Shown here: positions 16,127-24,949 of the stretch, piece by piece | Layout of the letters: every line of letters begins with the position of its first letter | How positions within the stretch are numbered: the stretch's first letter is position 1 | Assembly (NCBI GenBank): GCA_963803065.1 | Contig: CAWDKW010000007.1 | Coordinates: 124,001-188,000, forward strand | Source of the DNA: DASXMT01 sp963803065 | GTDB taxonomy: Bacteria; Actinomycetota; Acidimicrobiia; Acidimicrobiales; RAAP-2 | Reading direction: 5' to 3' | Length of the DNA: 64,000 nt | The notes under the pieces: generated by a model | Database searches by the model: none | Told to the model about the DNA's origin: nothing | Seen by the model: the letters and a program-made list of their open reading frames with translations, nothing else | Translations under genes and position numbers: made by a program

Positions 16127-16696
16127 ATGGATGACGACCTCACGGCCCTGGTGGTGGCCGAGGCGCGCGAGCGCATGGAAAAAGCGGTCGACCACACCCA
16201 GGCCGAATTCGGGTCGGTGCGGACGGGACGGGCCACCCCTGCCCTGGTCGAGCACCTGAAGATCGACTACTACGGGACCGAGACCGAGCTGCGCCAGCTG
16301 GCCGGCTTCAGTGTCCCCGAGGCGCGACTGTTGATCATCTCCCCCTACGACAAGGGATCCCTCGGTGCCATCGAGAAGGCACTCCAGGGCTCTGACCTGG
16401 GCATCCAGCCGTCGAACGACGGGAACGTGATCCGGTTGGGGTTTCCCGTCCCGACCGAGGAACGGCGGAAGGACCTCGTCAAGGTGGTCAAGCAGAAGGC
16501 GGAGGACGGGCGGGTCACGGTCCGCAACCTTCGCCGGGCCGCACGCCATGAGCTCGACGCCCTGGAAAAGGACGGCGACATCTCGAGCGACGAGCTCGAG
16601 CGGGTGGAAAAGGACCTCGACCGGGTCACGCACGACCAGGTGGCCGCAATCGACCGGCTACTGGCCCACAAGGAGCAGGAGCTCCTCGAGATCTGA
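16127..16696 (+). CDS. frr: Ribosome recycling factor
   Basis: Splits post-termination ribosomes with EF-G. 189 residues, the standard length. Begins MDDDLTALVVAEARERMEKAVDHTQAEFGSVRTGRATPALVEHLKIDYYG and ends in the helical DLDRVTHDQVAAIDRLLAHKEQELLEI. It follows pyrH after 81 bases that contain a possible promoter, so it may be transcribed both with and without the upstream genes. Confidence 0.97.
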   Translation: MDDDLTALVVAEARERMEKAVDHTQAEFGSVRTGRATPALVEHLKIDYYGTETELRQLAGFSVPEARLLIISPYDKGSLGAIEKALQGSDLGIQPSNDGNVIRLGFPVPTEERRKDLVKVVKQKAEDGRVTVRNLRRAARHELDALEKDGDISSDELERVEKDLDRVTHDQVAAIDRLLAHKEQELLEI

Positions 16697-16738
16697 CACG
16701 ACCGGCGGCGCTGGCCGCTGTTCGGGAGGAAGAGCGAC

Positions 16739-19006
16739 GTGGACGACCGCGACGACCTGCAGAACGACACAACCGAGGCCGAATCGCTACACGCGACCGG
16801 CCCCAAGAGCGACCGCGTGAGGATCGTCGGGGCCGAGACGGCCGGCGAAGCGACGGGCAAGGTCCCGGCCGTCCGCGCCGACCCCATCCAACCTGGGGAC
16901 ACGGTCCAACCAGGAGGGGCGGTGCGGCCGGCGGGCACGGGCACCCCTCCAAGCCCGGTGCGGCCATTGGGCGACGACTGGCGCCAGGGTCGACTCGAGC
17001 CCGAGGAGACCGAGGTGCCCGAGGAGACCGAGGAGCCGACCGATTCGGCTCCCTGGTCGGTGCCCTGGTCGTCGCAGCCCCCACCCCCCCTTCTCGACGA
17101 GCCCGCCCAACCCGCGACCGCGGAGGAACACGGGATCCACGGCCCCGTCGAGGACGCTCCCGCCCCGGACGTCTCGGGACTTCCGCACTGGACCGAGCCA
17201 CCGACCGGCCAGGTCCCCGCCGCTCTCGCCCGGGACAACGAGGGCGACGAATGGAGGAGTCGGTCGGGACCGAGCTGGCGGGAGGAGCACAGCGACTGGA
17301 CCGCCCACGACGACCAGTTCGACCCGGACCTCTACGCCAACGAGGAGGCCGCGCTGGGCTCGCTCGACGAGAACGACGCCCCCGACCCGGTGCGGCGCCC
17401 GTGGGAGTTCGACCTGCCACTGGACACGGCGCCGGTACCCCCGGTCAGGTTGAGCGGTGAACCGCTCCTCGACCCGCGGGAGACCGGGACTCCCGCCCAG
17501 GGTGACTTCGACTATTCATACCAAGGCGAGAGCGGGTCGTACCAAGGCGGGGGCGGGGGGCCCTCGCAAACGTCGGCACCGGCCGGGCCAACGCCGTATT
17601 CGACCATCGACCCGGTCACCGAGGTGGTCCCGGCTGTCGGGCGTGGGGCAGGCGAGGGCATCGACCGGGATCCCCATGCCGAGCCCGACGATCGGGGTTT
17701 CGATCGTTTCGGCCCGCTGGAGGAGCCGCCGGCCCCGGCTCGCTCCGGCATCCTGCGCCGGGCGGGAGAACGAGCCGGGCGGCTGCGCGCCCGCCGACCC
17801 GAAGGAGCAGTGGGGGATCCGGGTGCCGAGGCGCTGGCCGCAGAGCCGCCCGGTGCGTCGGTGACCGATGTGCCCGGGGTCGGCCTCCGTCGCGGGGGAA
17901 TCGCCGGGCTCGCCGCGGCCGATCGAACGGCGGCGGGGGCGTCCGCTTCGGCCGGGGCCACGTCCACCGGCTACGACACCGGCGCGCCGGGCGGACACGC
18001 CGATGCCCCGGTCGACTACGACCAGCCCGAGCAGCCGCGCCAGATGCCCCCCCGGGACGAGCAGTGGTTCGACGACGACTCCGACGGGGGCCCGCCGGCC
18101 CGCCGCGGCCTTGGCGCCCTGCGCGACCGGGGCAGCTCGGGACGACCCGGGATTGCCACGGAGCCACCGGCTGGGGGGGCGCGGGGCGAGGGGGCGAACG
18201 CGGGCGTGCGCATCGCCACCGGCCTGGCCGTGGCCGTCATCACCCTCGTCCTCTTTGCGTTGGGCACCGTACCGGCGCTGGCCCTGTGCATCGTGGTGGT
18301 GACCTTCGCCGCCGGCGAGTGCTTCGGAGTGCTGCGGCGTGCCGGCTATCACCCGGCCACCCTCCTCGGCCTGGTGGGGACGGTTGCCCTGATGATCGCC
18401 GCCTACACCAAGGGGGCGTCCGCCGTCCCGCTCGTCCTGGTGCTCATCACCGTGTTCACCTTCCTCTGGTACCTGTTGGGCGTCGAACGCGGCGCACCGG
18501 TGGCCGGTGCGGCGGCCACGTTCCTCACCGTCGGCTGGGTCTCACTGCTCGGGTCGTTCGCCGCCTTGCTGCTCGCCCCCTCGGACTTCCCGCACCGCCA
18601 CGGCATCGCCTTCCTCCTCGGGGCCATCATCGCCACCGTGGCCAACGACGTCGGCGGTCTCGTCGTCGGCGGTTGGCTCGGGCGCCACCCCCTGGCCCCG
18701 TCCATCAGCCCCAACAAGACGTGGGAAGGCTGGCTCGGCGGCCTGGTCCTCTCGGTGGTGGTCTCGGCCGCACTGGTCGGCGCCATCCACCCCTGGACGC
18801 CCGCCAAGGCGGCCGTCCTCGGCCTGATGGTGGCGGTCATCGCCCCGATCGGCGACCTGGCCGAGTCCCTGCTCAAGCGGGACCTCCACATCAAGGACAT
18901 GGGGACCCTCCTTCCCGGCCATGGCGGTGTGCTCGACCGGGTCGACGCGCTGCTCTTCGTCCTGCCTGCCACGTACTACTTGGTCCGCGCCTTCAACATC
19001 GGCTGA
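16739..19006 (+). CDS. cdsA: Phosphatidate cytidylyltransferase with long disordered N-terminal region
   Basis: Makes CDP-diacylglycerol for phospholipid synthesis in the membrane. The catalytic part is the last 270 residues: several membrane helices from about residue 487 (VRIATGLAVAVITLVLFAL), SPNKTWEGWLGG, and the CDS signature IGDLAESLLKRDLHIKDMG...GHGGVLDRVDALLF. Before it lie about 485 residues rich in Asp, Glu, Pro and Gly with no visible domain, nearly tripling the family length (about 270). The frame and codon use are continuous from the GTG at 16739, which has GGGAGGA upstream, so the extension looks genuinely coded. Such acidic extensions could tether partners at the membrane; this is inference. 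Confidence 0.9.
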   Translation: MDDRDDLQNDTTEAESLHATGPKSDRVRIVGAETAGEATGKVPAVRADPIQPGDTVQPGGAVRPAGTGTPPSPVRPLGDDWRQGRLEPEETEVPEETEEPTDSAPWSVPWSSQPPPPLLDEPAQPATAEEHGIHGPVEDAPAPDVSGLPHWTEPPTGQVPAALARDNEGDEWRSRSGPSWREEHSDWTAHDDQFDPDLYANEEAALGSLDENDAPDPVRRPWEFDLPLDTAPVPPVRLSGEPLLDPRETGTPAQGDFDYSYQGESGSYQGGGGGPSQTSAPAGPTPYSTIDPVTEVVPAVGRGAGEGIDRDPHAEPDDRGFDRFGPLEEPPAPARSGILRRAGERAGRLRARRPEGAVGDPGAEALAAEPPGASVTDVPGVGLRRGGIAGLAAADRTAAGASASAGATSTGYDTGAPGGHADAPVDYDQPEQPRQMPPRDEQWFDDDSDGGPPARRGLGALRDRGSSGRPGIATEPPAGGARGEGANAGVRIATGLAVAVITLVLFALGTVPALALCIVVVTFAAGECFGVLRRAGYHPATLLGLVGTVALMIAAYTKGASAVPLVLVLITVFTFLWYLLGVERGAPVAGAAATFLTVGWVSLLGSFAALLLAPSDFPHRHGIAFLLGAIIATVANDVGGLVVGGWLGRHPLAPSISPNKTWEGWLGGLVLSVVVSAALVGAIHPWTPAKAAVLGLMVAVIAPIGDLAESLLKRDLHIKDMGTLLPGHGGVLDRVDALLFVLPATYYLVRAFNIG

Positions 19007-19026
19007 AAGTCGGGCAGGCTAGGGGG

Positions 19027-20199
19027 ATGCCACCCACGACGCGTGTCAGTCTGATCGGCTCCACCGGGTCGATCGGGACCCAGGCCATCGATGTGGTGGA
19101 CGCCTGCCCCGGTCGCTTCTCCGTCGTGGCCATCGGTGCCCAGCGATCGGTCGAGCTCCTGGCCGACCAGGCCCGCCGTCTCCGTCCCGAGGTCGTGGCC
19201 ATCGGCGACCCCTCGCTGGCCGCCGAGCTCACGCGGTCCCTTCCCCCCGGCATCGAGGTGGTGGCCGGAACCGAGGGACTGGCCCACATCGCCACGGTGG
19301 CCGACGTGGCCGTCAACGGGGTGGTCGGCTTCGCCGGGCTCACGGTGACCCTGGCCGCCCTCAACGCCGGCCGCCGGTTGGCCCTGGCCAATAAGGAGTC
19401 GATCATCGCCGGTGCCCCGGTCGTGCGTCAGGCCCGACGGGTACCCGGGGCCGAGATCATCCCGGTGGACTCCGAGCACTGCGCCCTGCACCAGTGCCTC
19501 CGGTCCGGGGGTGCCGCCGAGGTGGCCCGCTTGCTGGTCACAGCGTCGGGCGGCCCGTTCCGGGGCCGGACCCGCGACGAGCTGGCCACGGTCCGGGTAG
19601 AAGAGGCGCTGGCTCACCCGACCTGGTCGATGGGCCCGAAGATCACGGTTGACTCCTCCACACTGATGAACAAGGGGCTCGAGGTCATCGAGGCCCATGA
19701 GCTCTTCGACATCCCCTTCGACCGGATCGACGTCGTGGTCCACCCGCAGTCGATCATCCACTCCATGGTCGAGTACAGGGACGGCGCCGTCCTGGCCCAG
19801 CTGTCGCTCCCGGACATGCGCCTTCCGATCGGGTACGCCCTCGCCTACCCGGAGCGGCTGGCGGTGCCCTTCGGGTCCATCGATTGGAAGGCGTTGTCCC
19901 TGCTCGAGTTCGAGGAGCCCGACCGCTCCGTGTTCCCCTGCCTCGACCTGGCCTACCGGGCCGGTCGTCGGGGCGAGCTGGCCCCGGCCTGGTTGAACGC
20001 GGCCAACGAGGTGGCTGTGGCCGCCTTCCTCGACGGCCGCATCGGCTGGTCGGCCATCGCTGACGTCGCCCTCGGAACCCTCGACGCCTACGAGGGCCCC
20101 GGTTCGGGCACCCTCACCGTCGAGGACGTGCTCGAGGCCGACGCCACCGCCCGCCGAACAGCCGAGCGCGTGGTGGCCGGCCGGGAACAGGCGGCATGA
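19027..20199 (+). CDS. dxr: 1-deoxy-D-xylulose 5-phosphate reductoisomerase
   Basis: Second step of the methylerythritol phosphate (MEP) isoprenoid pathway, NADPH-dependent. 390 residues from the ATG at 19027. NADPH site GSTGSIGTQAIDVV, then LANKES, DSEHCALHQCL, VTASGGPFRG, and HPTWSMGPKITVDSSTLMNKGLEVIEAHELF with metal and substrate residues. Its stop overlaps the rseP start (ATGA). Together with ispG two genes downstream it shows the organism uses the MEP route. Confidence 0.97.
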   Translation: MPPTTRVSLIGSTGSIGTQAIDVVDACPGRFSVVAIGAQRSVELLADQARRLRPEVVAIGDPSLAAELTRSLPPGIEVVAGTEGLAHIATVADVAVNGVVGFAGLTVTLAALNAGRRLALANKESIIAGAPVVRQARRVPGAEIIPVDSEHCALHQCLRSGGAAEVARLLVTASGGPFRGRTRDELATVRVEEALAHPTWSMGPKITVDSSTLMNKGLEVIEAHELFDIPFDRIDVVVHPQSIIHSMVEYRDGAVLAQLSLPDMRLPIGYALAYPERLAVPFGSIDWKALSLLEFEEPDRSVFPCLDLAYRAGRRGELAPAWLNAANEVAVAAFLDGRIGWSAIADVALGTLDAYEGPGSGTLTVEDVLEADATARRTAERVVAGREQAA

Positions 20200-21569
20200 G
20201 CACCACCTCCGACGCGCCACCGCGGGCGCGCGAATCCACCACCCCGCCGCCCCCCACTCCGCCGCTCGACGATTGGGGCACCGGCGGCAGCGGTGAGGGC
20301 GGCATCCCCGAGCGGGTCAAGTCGCCCCGACGGTCCGCTCTGGAGCTCCTGGTGGCGGTGGCGGCCATCGTGGCCCTGGCCATCCTCACCGGCGCCGTCG
20401 ACCTGTTGATCGTTATCGTCGCCATCCTGATCATGGTCATGGTCCACGAGCTGGGCCACCTGCTGGCGGCCAAGCGGGGCGGCATGAAGGTGACCCAGTA
20501 CTTCGTGGGCTTCGGCCCTCGCCTGTGGTCGATCCGGCGTGGGGAGACCGAGTACGGGGTCAAGGCCATCCCCGCCGGCGGCTACGTGAAGATCCCCGGG
20601 ATGACCAACCTGGAGGAGGTCGACCCGGAGGACGAACCCCGTGCCTACCGCAACCAGCCCTTCCGCTACCGCCTCCTCGTGGCCGTGGCCGGGTCGGCCA
20701 TGCACTTCATCATGGCCTTCCTCCTGTTGTGGGGGTTGTTGGCCTTCGTCGGCGTGGCCAACAACAACCAGACCCAGATCGCCGGATTCACCTCCCTGAC
20801 CGGGTCGGCCAACCCGGCCCGGGCCGCGGGCGTACAGCCCGGCGACATCGTCGTCTCGGTCAACGGGAAGCAGGTCGGAGGGAACGTCGAGGTCCTGGTC
20901 CGGGCCATCAAAGCCAGCCCGGGCCGGGCGGTGTCGCTCGTGGTCGACCGAGGTGGGCGACGGGTGGACCTGACCGTCACCCCTGCGGACGGGCACACCG
21001 TCCACGAGGCGGGGGCGCCACCGCCGACCGGGACCGCGCCCGACGGGGTGATCGGCGTGAACCTCGGCAACCCCACGGCGACCACCAGCCCCATCCACGC
21101 TCTGGGCACGTCCACGGTCGACCTGGGCCGGGTCACCTGGCAGTCGGTGCTCGGCGTCGTGCACATCTTCTCGCCCAGCCAGGTGGTGAGCCGGTTCGAC
21201 CAGGCCACCAGCACCCAGGCGGCCAATCAGGCCACGGCCAACGGCACCCGGGTCCAGTCGATCGTCGGCGTGGTCCGGACGGCCGACCAGGCGGCCCAAT
21301 CGGGCATCGGGAACCTGTTGCTGGTCCTCATCACCATCAACATCTTCTTCGGCGTCTTCAACCTGTTCCCCATGCTCCCGCTCGACGGCGGCCACGTGGT
21401 CATCGCCATCTACGAGAAGATCCGCACCCGGCGGGGCGGGCCCATGTACCACGCCGATGTGGCCAAGATGATGCCGTTCGCCTACGTGCTGCTGGCCTTC
21501 CTGGCCGTGCTGGTCGTCACCGCGCTGGTGGTCGACCTGGCCCACCCGATGGCGAACCCGTTCGGCTGA
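20196..21569 (+). CDS. rseP: Site-2 intramembrane metalloprotease (RseP/Rip1 type)
   Basis: Zinc protease that cuts membrane-bound anti-sigma factors. 457 residues. A 45-residue Pro/Ser-rich N-terminus leads to the first membrane helix and the zinc motif HELGH near residue 83 (VMVHELGHLLAAKRGGMKVTQYFVGFGP). A PDZ domain is central (VQPGDIVVSVNGKQVGG) and the second active-site motif NLFPMLPLDGGHV lies near the C-terminus, followed by a last helix. It is coupled to dxr by a 4-base overlap; the dxr-rseP-ispG order is conserved in actinobacteria. Confidence 0.94.
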   Translation: MSTTSDAPPRARESTTPPPPTPPLDDWGTGGSGEGGIPERVKSPRRSALELLVAVAAIVALAILTGAVDLLIVIVAILIMVMVHELGHLLAAKRGGMKVTQYFVGFGPRLWSIRRGETEYGVKAIPAGGYVKIPGMTNLEEVDPEDEPRAYRNQPFRYRLLVAVAGSAMHFIMAFLLLWGLLAFVGVANNNQTQIAGFTSLTGSANPARAAGVQPGDIVVSVNGKQVGGNVEVLVRAIKASPGRAVSLVVDRGGRRVDLTVTPADGHTVHEAGAPPPTGTAPDGVIGVNLGNPTATTSPIHALGTSTVDLGRVTWQSVLGVVHIFSPSQVVSRFDQATSTQAANQATANGTRVQSIVGVVRTADQAAQSGIGNLLLVLITINIFFGVFNLFPMLPLDGGHVVIAIYEKIRTRRGGPMYHADVAKMMPFAYVLLAFLAVLVVTALVVDLAHPMANPFG

Positions 21570-21631
21570 TTTCTCTGTCGGGCACGCTCCCCGACCGGTG
21601 CCCGTGCCGAAGCCAGGACGCCGGGCGCCGG

Positions 21632-21637
21632 TAACAT
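21632..21637 (+). promoter_or_regulatory. -10 box before ispG
   Basis: TAACAT ends 7 bases before the ATG at 21645. This favours the second ATG as a leaderless start. Confidence 0.4.
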
Positions 21638-21644
21638 GGGCGTC

Positions 21645-22880
21645 ATGGGACGAACCGCCTGGACGATGACCGAGCGCCGCCCGACCCGGCAGATCCACGT
21701 CGGCCCGGTGGCCGTCGGCGGCGGTGCGCCGGTGACCGTGCAGTCGATGACCACGACCAAGACGGCCGACGCCGAGGGCACCCTCACCCAGATCTATGCC
21801 CTGGCTGCAGCCGGGGCCGACGTCGTGCGCTGCACGTGCAACGAGGAGGCCGCGGCCGAGGGCCTGGCCCGGATCATCCCCCGTTCGCCCGTGCCCATCA
21901 TCGCCGACATCCACTTCCACCACGAGATGGCCCTGGCCGCGCTCGAAGCCGGTGTGCAGGGTCTCCGCCTCAACCCGGGCAACCTTCGCAAGGCCCATGA
22001 GATCAAGCAGGTGGCCTCGGAAGCCAAGGACCGCGGCGTCCCCATCCGGATCGGCGTGAACGCGGGGTCGCTCCACCCCGACCTCTACAAGAAGTTCGGC
22101 GGGGCCACCCCCGAGGCGCTGGTGGAGTCGGCTCGTATGGAGCTGGCGTACTTCGCCGAGGTCGACTTCGAGGACGTGAAGATCTCGGTCAAGGCCTCCT
22201 CGGTTCCGCTGATGATCGAGTCCTACCGGCTGGCGTCGGAGACGTTCGACCACCCGCTCCATCTGGGGGTGACCGAGGCGGGTCCCCCCCCGGGCGGGTT
22301 GCTGAAGGGCACTGCGGGGATCGCCACGTTGCTGGCCGAGGGGATCGGCGACACCATCCGCTACTCGCTCACCGCCGATCCGGTCGAGGAGGCGAGGGCC
22401 GGTCGTCAGCTGCTCGAGGCATTGGGTCTCCGGGAGCGGAAGGGCCTTGACCTGATCGCCTGCCCGAGCTGTGGCCGGGCGGAGATCGACGTGATCGCCG
22501 TGGCGAAGGCCGCACAAGAGGCGCTGGAGAGCCGCAGCCTCCCCATCCAGGTGGCGGTCATGGGGTGCGTGGTGAACGGACCAGGCGAGGCCCGGGAGGC
22601 CGATCTCGGCATCGCCGCCGGCAAGCGACGCGGACACCTGTTCATCAAGGGCAAGATCATCCGGGTCGTCCCCGAGGACGAGATGGTCTCGGCTCTGGTG
22701 GCCGAGGCCGAGCGGTTGGTCGCCGAAGGTGTCGAGGCGCGCCTCGCCCAGGCCGACGCCGGCGCCGAGGCCGAGGCGGAAGCCGACCGCCGCGACCTGC
22801 TCGAGGCCAAGGGAACCGACGCCAACGCCTCGGAGACCAAGGTGGACCTCATCCGGAAGAAGTTCGGCGACGAGGGCTGA
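21645..22880 (+). CDS. ispG: 4-hydroxy-3-methylbut-2-enyl-diphosphate synthase (flavodoxin)
   Basis: Iron-sulfur enzyme of the MEP pathway converting MEcPP to HMBPP. The core runs from TRQIHVGPVAVGGGAPVTVQSMTTTKT to GCVVNGPGEAREADLGIA. The 4Fe-4S ligands are the two Cys of CPSCGR, the Cys of GCVVNGPGE, and a Glu in that last segment. The C-terminal 70 residues include a charged Glu/Ala-rich stretch (AQADAGAEAEAEADRRD) beyond the usual end. Two ATGs, 21636 and 21645, are 9 bases apart; I chose 21645 because a -10-like TAACAT overlaps the first. Confidence 0.95.
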   Translation: MGRTAWTMTERRPTRQIHVGPVAVGGGAPVTVQSMTTTKTADAEGTLTQIYALAAAGADVVRCTCNEEAAAEGLARIIPRSPVPIIADIHFHHEMALAALEAGVQGLRLNPGNLRKAHEIKQVASEAKDRGVPIRIGVNAGSLHPDLYKKFGGATPEALVESARMELAYFAEVDFEDVKISVKASSVPLMIESYRLASETFDHPLHLGVTEAGPPPGGLLKGTAGIATLLAEGIGDTIRYSLTADPVEEARAGRQLLEALGLRERKGLDLIACPSCGRAEIDVIAVAKAAQEALESRSLPIQVAVMGCVVNGPGEAREADLGIAAGKRRGHLFIKGKIIRVVPEDEMVSALVAEAERLVAEGVEARLAQADAGAEAEAEADRRDLLEAKGTDANASETKVDLIRKKFGDEG

Positions 22881-22934
22881 TCGCCCGCCCTCCGGTGAGG
22901 GCATGACCAGAGCGGGCCCCGCACGCGGCGGCGG

Positions 22935-22940
22935 TAGGAT
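22935..22940 (+). promoter_or_regulatory. -10 box of proS (leaderless)
   Basis: TAGGAT, a close match to the actinobacterial -10 consensus, ends 8 bases before the ATG at 22949. No ribosome-binding site is present. A 6-bp hairpin (GCCCTC/GAGGGC, 22887-22902) lies just upstream after the ispG stop. Confidence 0.5.
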
Positions 22941-22948
22941 CGCCCACC

Positions 22949-24709
22949 ATGCGTATGTCCCGGCTCCTGCTCCGCACCCTCCGCCAGGCGCCGGCCGACG
23001 CCGAGGTGGCCAGCCATCAACTGCTGGTCCGCGCCGGGTACATCCGGCGACTCGCGTCAGGTGTGTACACCTTCTTGCCCCTCGGGTTCCGGGTGCTCCA
23101 CAAGGTGGAGCAGGTCATCAGGGAAGAGCTCGACCGGGCGGGATGCCAGGAGGTCCTCCTCCCCGCCCTTCATCCCCTGGAGCTGTGGCAACAGAGCGGG
23201 CGGGCCCAGCTCTTCGGTTCCGACATCCTCCCTGCCTTCACGGTCGAGGGCCGGGGGGGCACCTTCGTGCTCGGACCCACCCACGAGGAGGTGGCCACCA
23301 CGACCGTGGGCGCAGAGGTCGACTCCTACCGGCAACTGCCCCTGACCATCTACCAGATCCAGGTGAAGTTCCGGGACGAGGCCCGGCCCCGGTTCGGGCT
23401 CCTGCGCACCCGCGAGCTGATCATGTGCGACGCCTACTCGTTCGACGTGGACAAGCAGGCCATGCAGGCCTCCTACCGGGTGATCTACGACGCCTACGTC
23501 CGGATCTTCGAGCGGCTCGGCCTTAGCGCCACGCCGGTGGAGGCCCAGTCCGGGGCGATCGGCGGGGAAGTCAACCACGAGTTCATGGTCCCCTCCGCCG
23601 TGGGCGAGGACTTCTTCGTGCGCTGCCCGTCGTGTGGCTACGCAGCCAACGTCGAGGCGGCCGAGCGGGGCGGCGTGGGCCCCGCGGCCGGCGAGCAGAC
23701 CCAACCCGGGCCCGCGGCCGCCGAGCAGACCCAACCCGGCGGCGCCCCACCCATGGCCGAGCACCACACCCCCGGCCGTACCAGCGTGGACGAGGTGGTC
23801 GAGCACTTCGCCGACCTGGATGTCGCTGCCGGGGACGTGCTGAAGAGCCTCGCCGTCGTGGACGACACCGGGGCCCCCGTCGTCCTGGTCGTCCCCGGTG
23901 ACCGCGAGGCGCGCCTTCCGTCGGGCTGGCGTCTCTTCGAGGCGGCCGACTTCGCCGCCCATCCCAGCCTGGAAAAGGGGTTCCTCGGACCGATGGGGCA
24001 CCAGGGCGATGGGGTCTCGGTGGTGGCCGACCTTGGTGTCCATCGGCCCGGCAGCTGGATCGCCGGCGCCAACCGGGCCGATCACCACGCCACCGGGGTC
24101 GTCCTGGGCCGGGACTTTGCCGTCGACCGGTGGGGCTCCTACGTCGAGGTGACCACCGGGGACCCCTGCCCCCGGTGCGGTGAGCCGGTGGAGCTGGTGC
24201 GGTCGGTGGAGGCCGCCCACACCTTTCAGCTGGGGACCAAGTACTCCGACGTCATGCCGGGTGGCACCGTGGTCGACGAGGCCGGTGCCGAGGTGCCGTT
24301 CTCCATGGGCTGCTTCGGGATGGGGGTCAGCCGGTTGCTGGCCGTGGTGGCCGAGGAGTTCCACGACGACAAGGGACTGGCCTGGCCGGCCGTGGTGGCG
24401 CCCTTCGACGTCCACCTCCTCGCCCTGGGAGCGGGGCGGTCCCCCGCGGTGGCCGAGGCGGCCGACCGGCTCTACCGGGAGCTGTCCGACGCCGGTGCCG
24501 ACGTGCTCTACGACGACCGCGATGTGTCGCCGGGTGTCAAGTTCGCCGACGCCGACCTCTTGGGCCTGCCCGTCCACGTGGTGGTGGGCTCGAAGGGACT
24601 GGCCCGAGGCGTGGTGGAGTGGCGCACCCGCTCGACGGGTGACGAGCGCGACGTTGCCGTCGAAGACGTTCTCGGCCTGCTGGGCCTGCGTCCGGGCCCC
24701 GCGGAGTAG
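22949..24709 (+). CDS. proS: Prolyl-tRNA synthetase, bacterial type with editing domain
   Basis: Class II aminoacyl-tRNA synthetase charging tRNA-Pro. 586 residues. N-terminal catalytic motifs: HQLLVRAGYIRRLASGVYTFLPLGFRVLHKVE, motif 2 in YQIQVKFRDEARPRFGLLRTRELIMCDAYSFD. A central insertion (residues about 225-400) is the editing domain that removes misacylated alanine. Motif 3 region FSMGCFGMGVSRLLAVVAE, then the anticodon domain (DVHLLALGAG...DVLYDDRDVSPGVKFADADLLGLP). Near the start of the insertion a 30-bp tandem duplication adds repeated PAA-EQTQPG residues. Confidence 0.95.
   Translation: MRMSRLLLRTLRQAPADAEVASHQLLVRAGYIRRLASGVYTFLPLGFRVLHKVEQVIREELDRAGCQEVLLPALHPLELWQQSGRAQLFGSDILPAFTVEGRGGTFVLGPTHEEVATTTVGAEVDSYRQLPLTIYQIQVKFRDEARPRFGLLRTRELIMCDAYSFDVDKQAMQASYRVIYDAYVRIFERLGLSATPVEAQSGAIGGEVNHEFMVPSAVGEDFFVRCPSCGYAANVEAAERGGVGPAAGEQTQPGPAAAEQTQPGGAPPMAEHHTPGRTSVDEVVEHFADLDVAAGDVLKSLAVVDDTGAPVVLVVPGDREARLPSGWRLFEAADFAAHPSLEKGFLGPMGHQGDGVSVVADLGVHRPGSWIAGANRADHHATGVVLGRDFAVDRWGSYVEVTTGDPCPRCGEPVELVRSVEAAHTFQLGTKYSDVMPGGTVVDEAGAEVPFSMGCFGMGVSRLLAVVAEEFHDDKGLAWPAVVAPFDVHLLALGAGRSPAVAEAADRLYRELSDAGADVLYDDRDVSPGVKFADADLLGLPVHVVVGSKGLARGVVEWRTRSTGDERDVAVEDVLGLLGLRPGPAE
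23681..23740 (+). repeat. 30-bp tandem duplication inside proS
   Basis: Units 23681-23710 and 23711-23740 differ at two positions and encode two copies of a 10-residue PAA(G/A)EQTQPG unit at the edge of the editing domain. Confidence 0.9.
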
Positions 24710-24796
24710 CCGGTCAGTGGGGAATCGTCGCAGGTAGCACCGCGAACAGGCCGCCGAACCCCCGTGACCCGGGAGACAGAAAACGGGCGGTCCTGA

Positions 24797-24802
24797 TATA
24801 CT
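24797..24802 (+). promoter_or_regulatory. Extended -10 promoter upstream of rimP-nusA-infB
   Basis: TGATATACT gives an extended -10 (TG-N-TATACT). Transcription would start near 24808-24810. It lies 150 bases before rimP and immediately upstream of a perfect terminator. No clear -35. Confidence 0.5.
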
Positions 24803-24837
24803 GTCCCCCTGCCGTTCGGTTGAAGTGGAGTGACGCT

Positions 24838-24871
24838 AAAAGCGTGGGCGGACAGCCCACGCTTTTGTTTT
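24838..24871 (+). terminator. Intrinsic terminator / attenuator in the rimP-nusA leader
   Basis: Arms 24838-24849 and 24855-24866 form a perfect 12-bp stem with loop GGACA, followed by GTTTT. A competing 5-bp hairpin, ACGCT (24833-24837) with AGCGT (24841-24845), would sequester the 5' arm. With the promoter at 24797 this would give a transcript of about 60 nt or, by readthrough, the rimP operon mRNA. Confidence 0.8.
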
Positions 24872-24949
24872 CGGTGGTCGTTCCCTCCGACCCGCAGGCA
24901 TGGACCAGACAATGACGAACCTACCGACCCGAAGAGAGGAGAGACACAG

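Noticed and set aside
20088..22904. 938-codon minus-strand frame opposite rseP and ispG
   Set aside because: Long only because G+C-rich third positions remove stops on the opposite strand; both real genes are clear on the plus strand.
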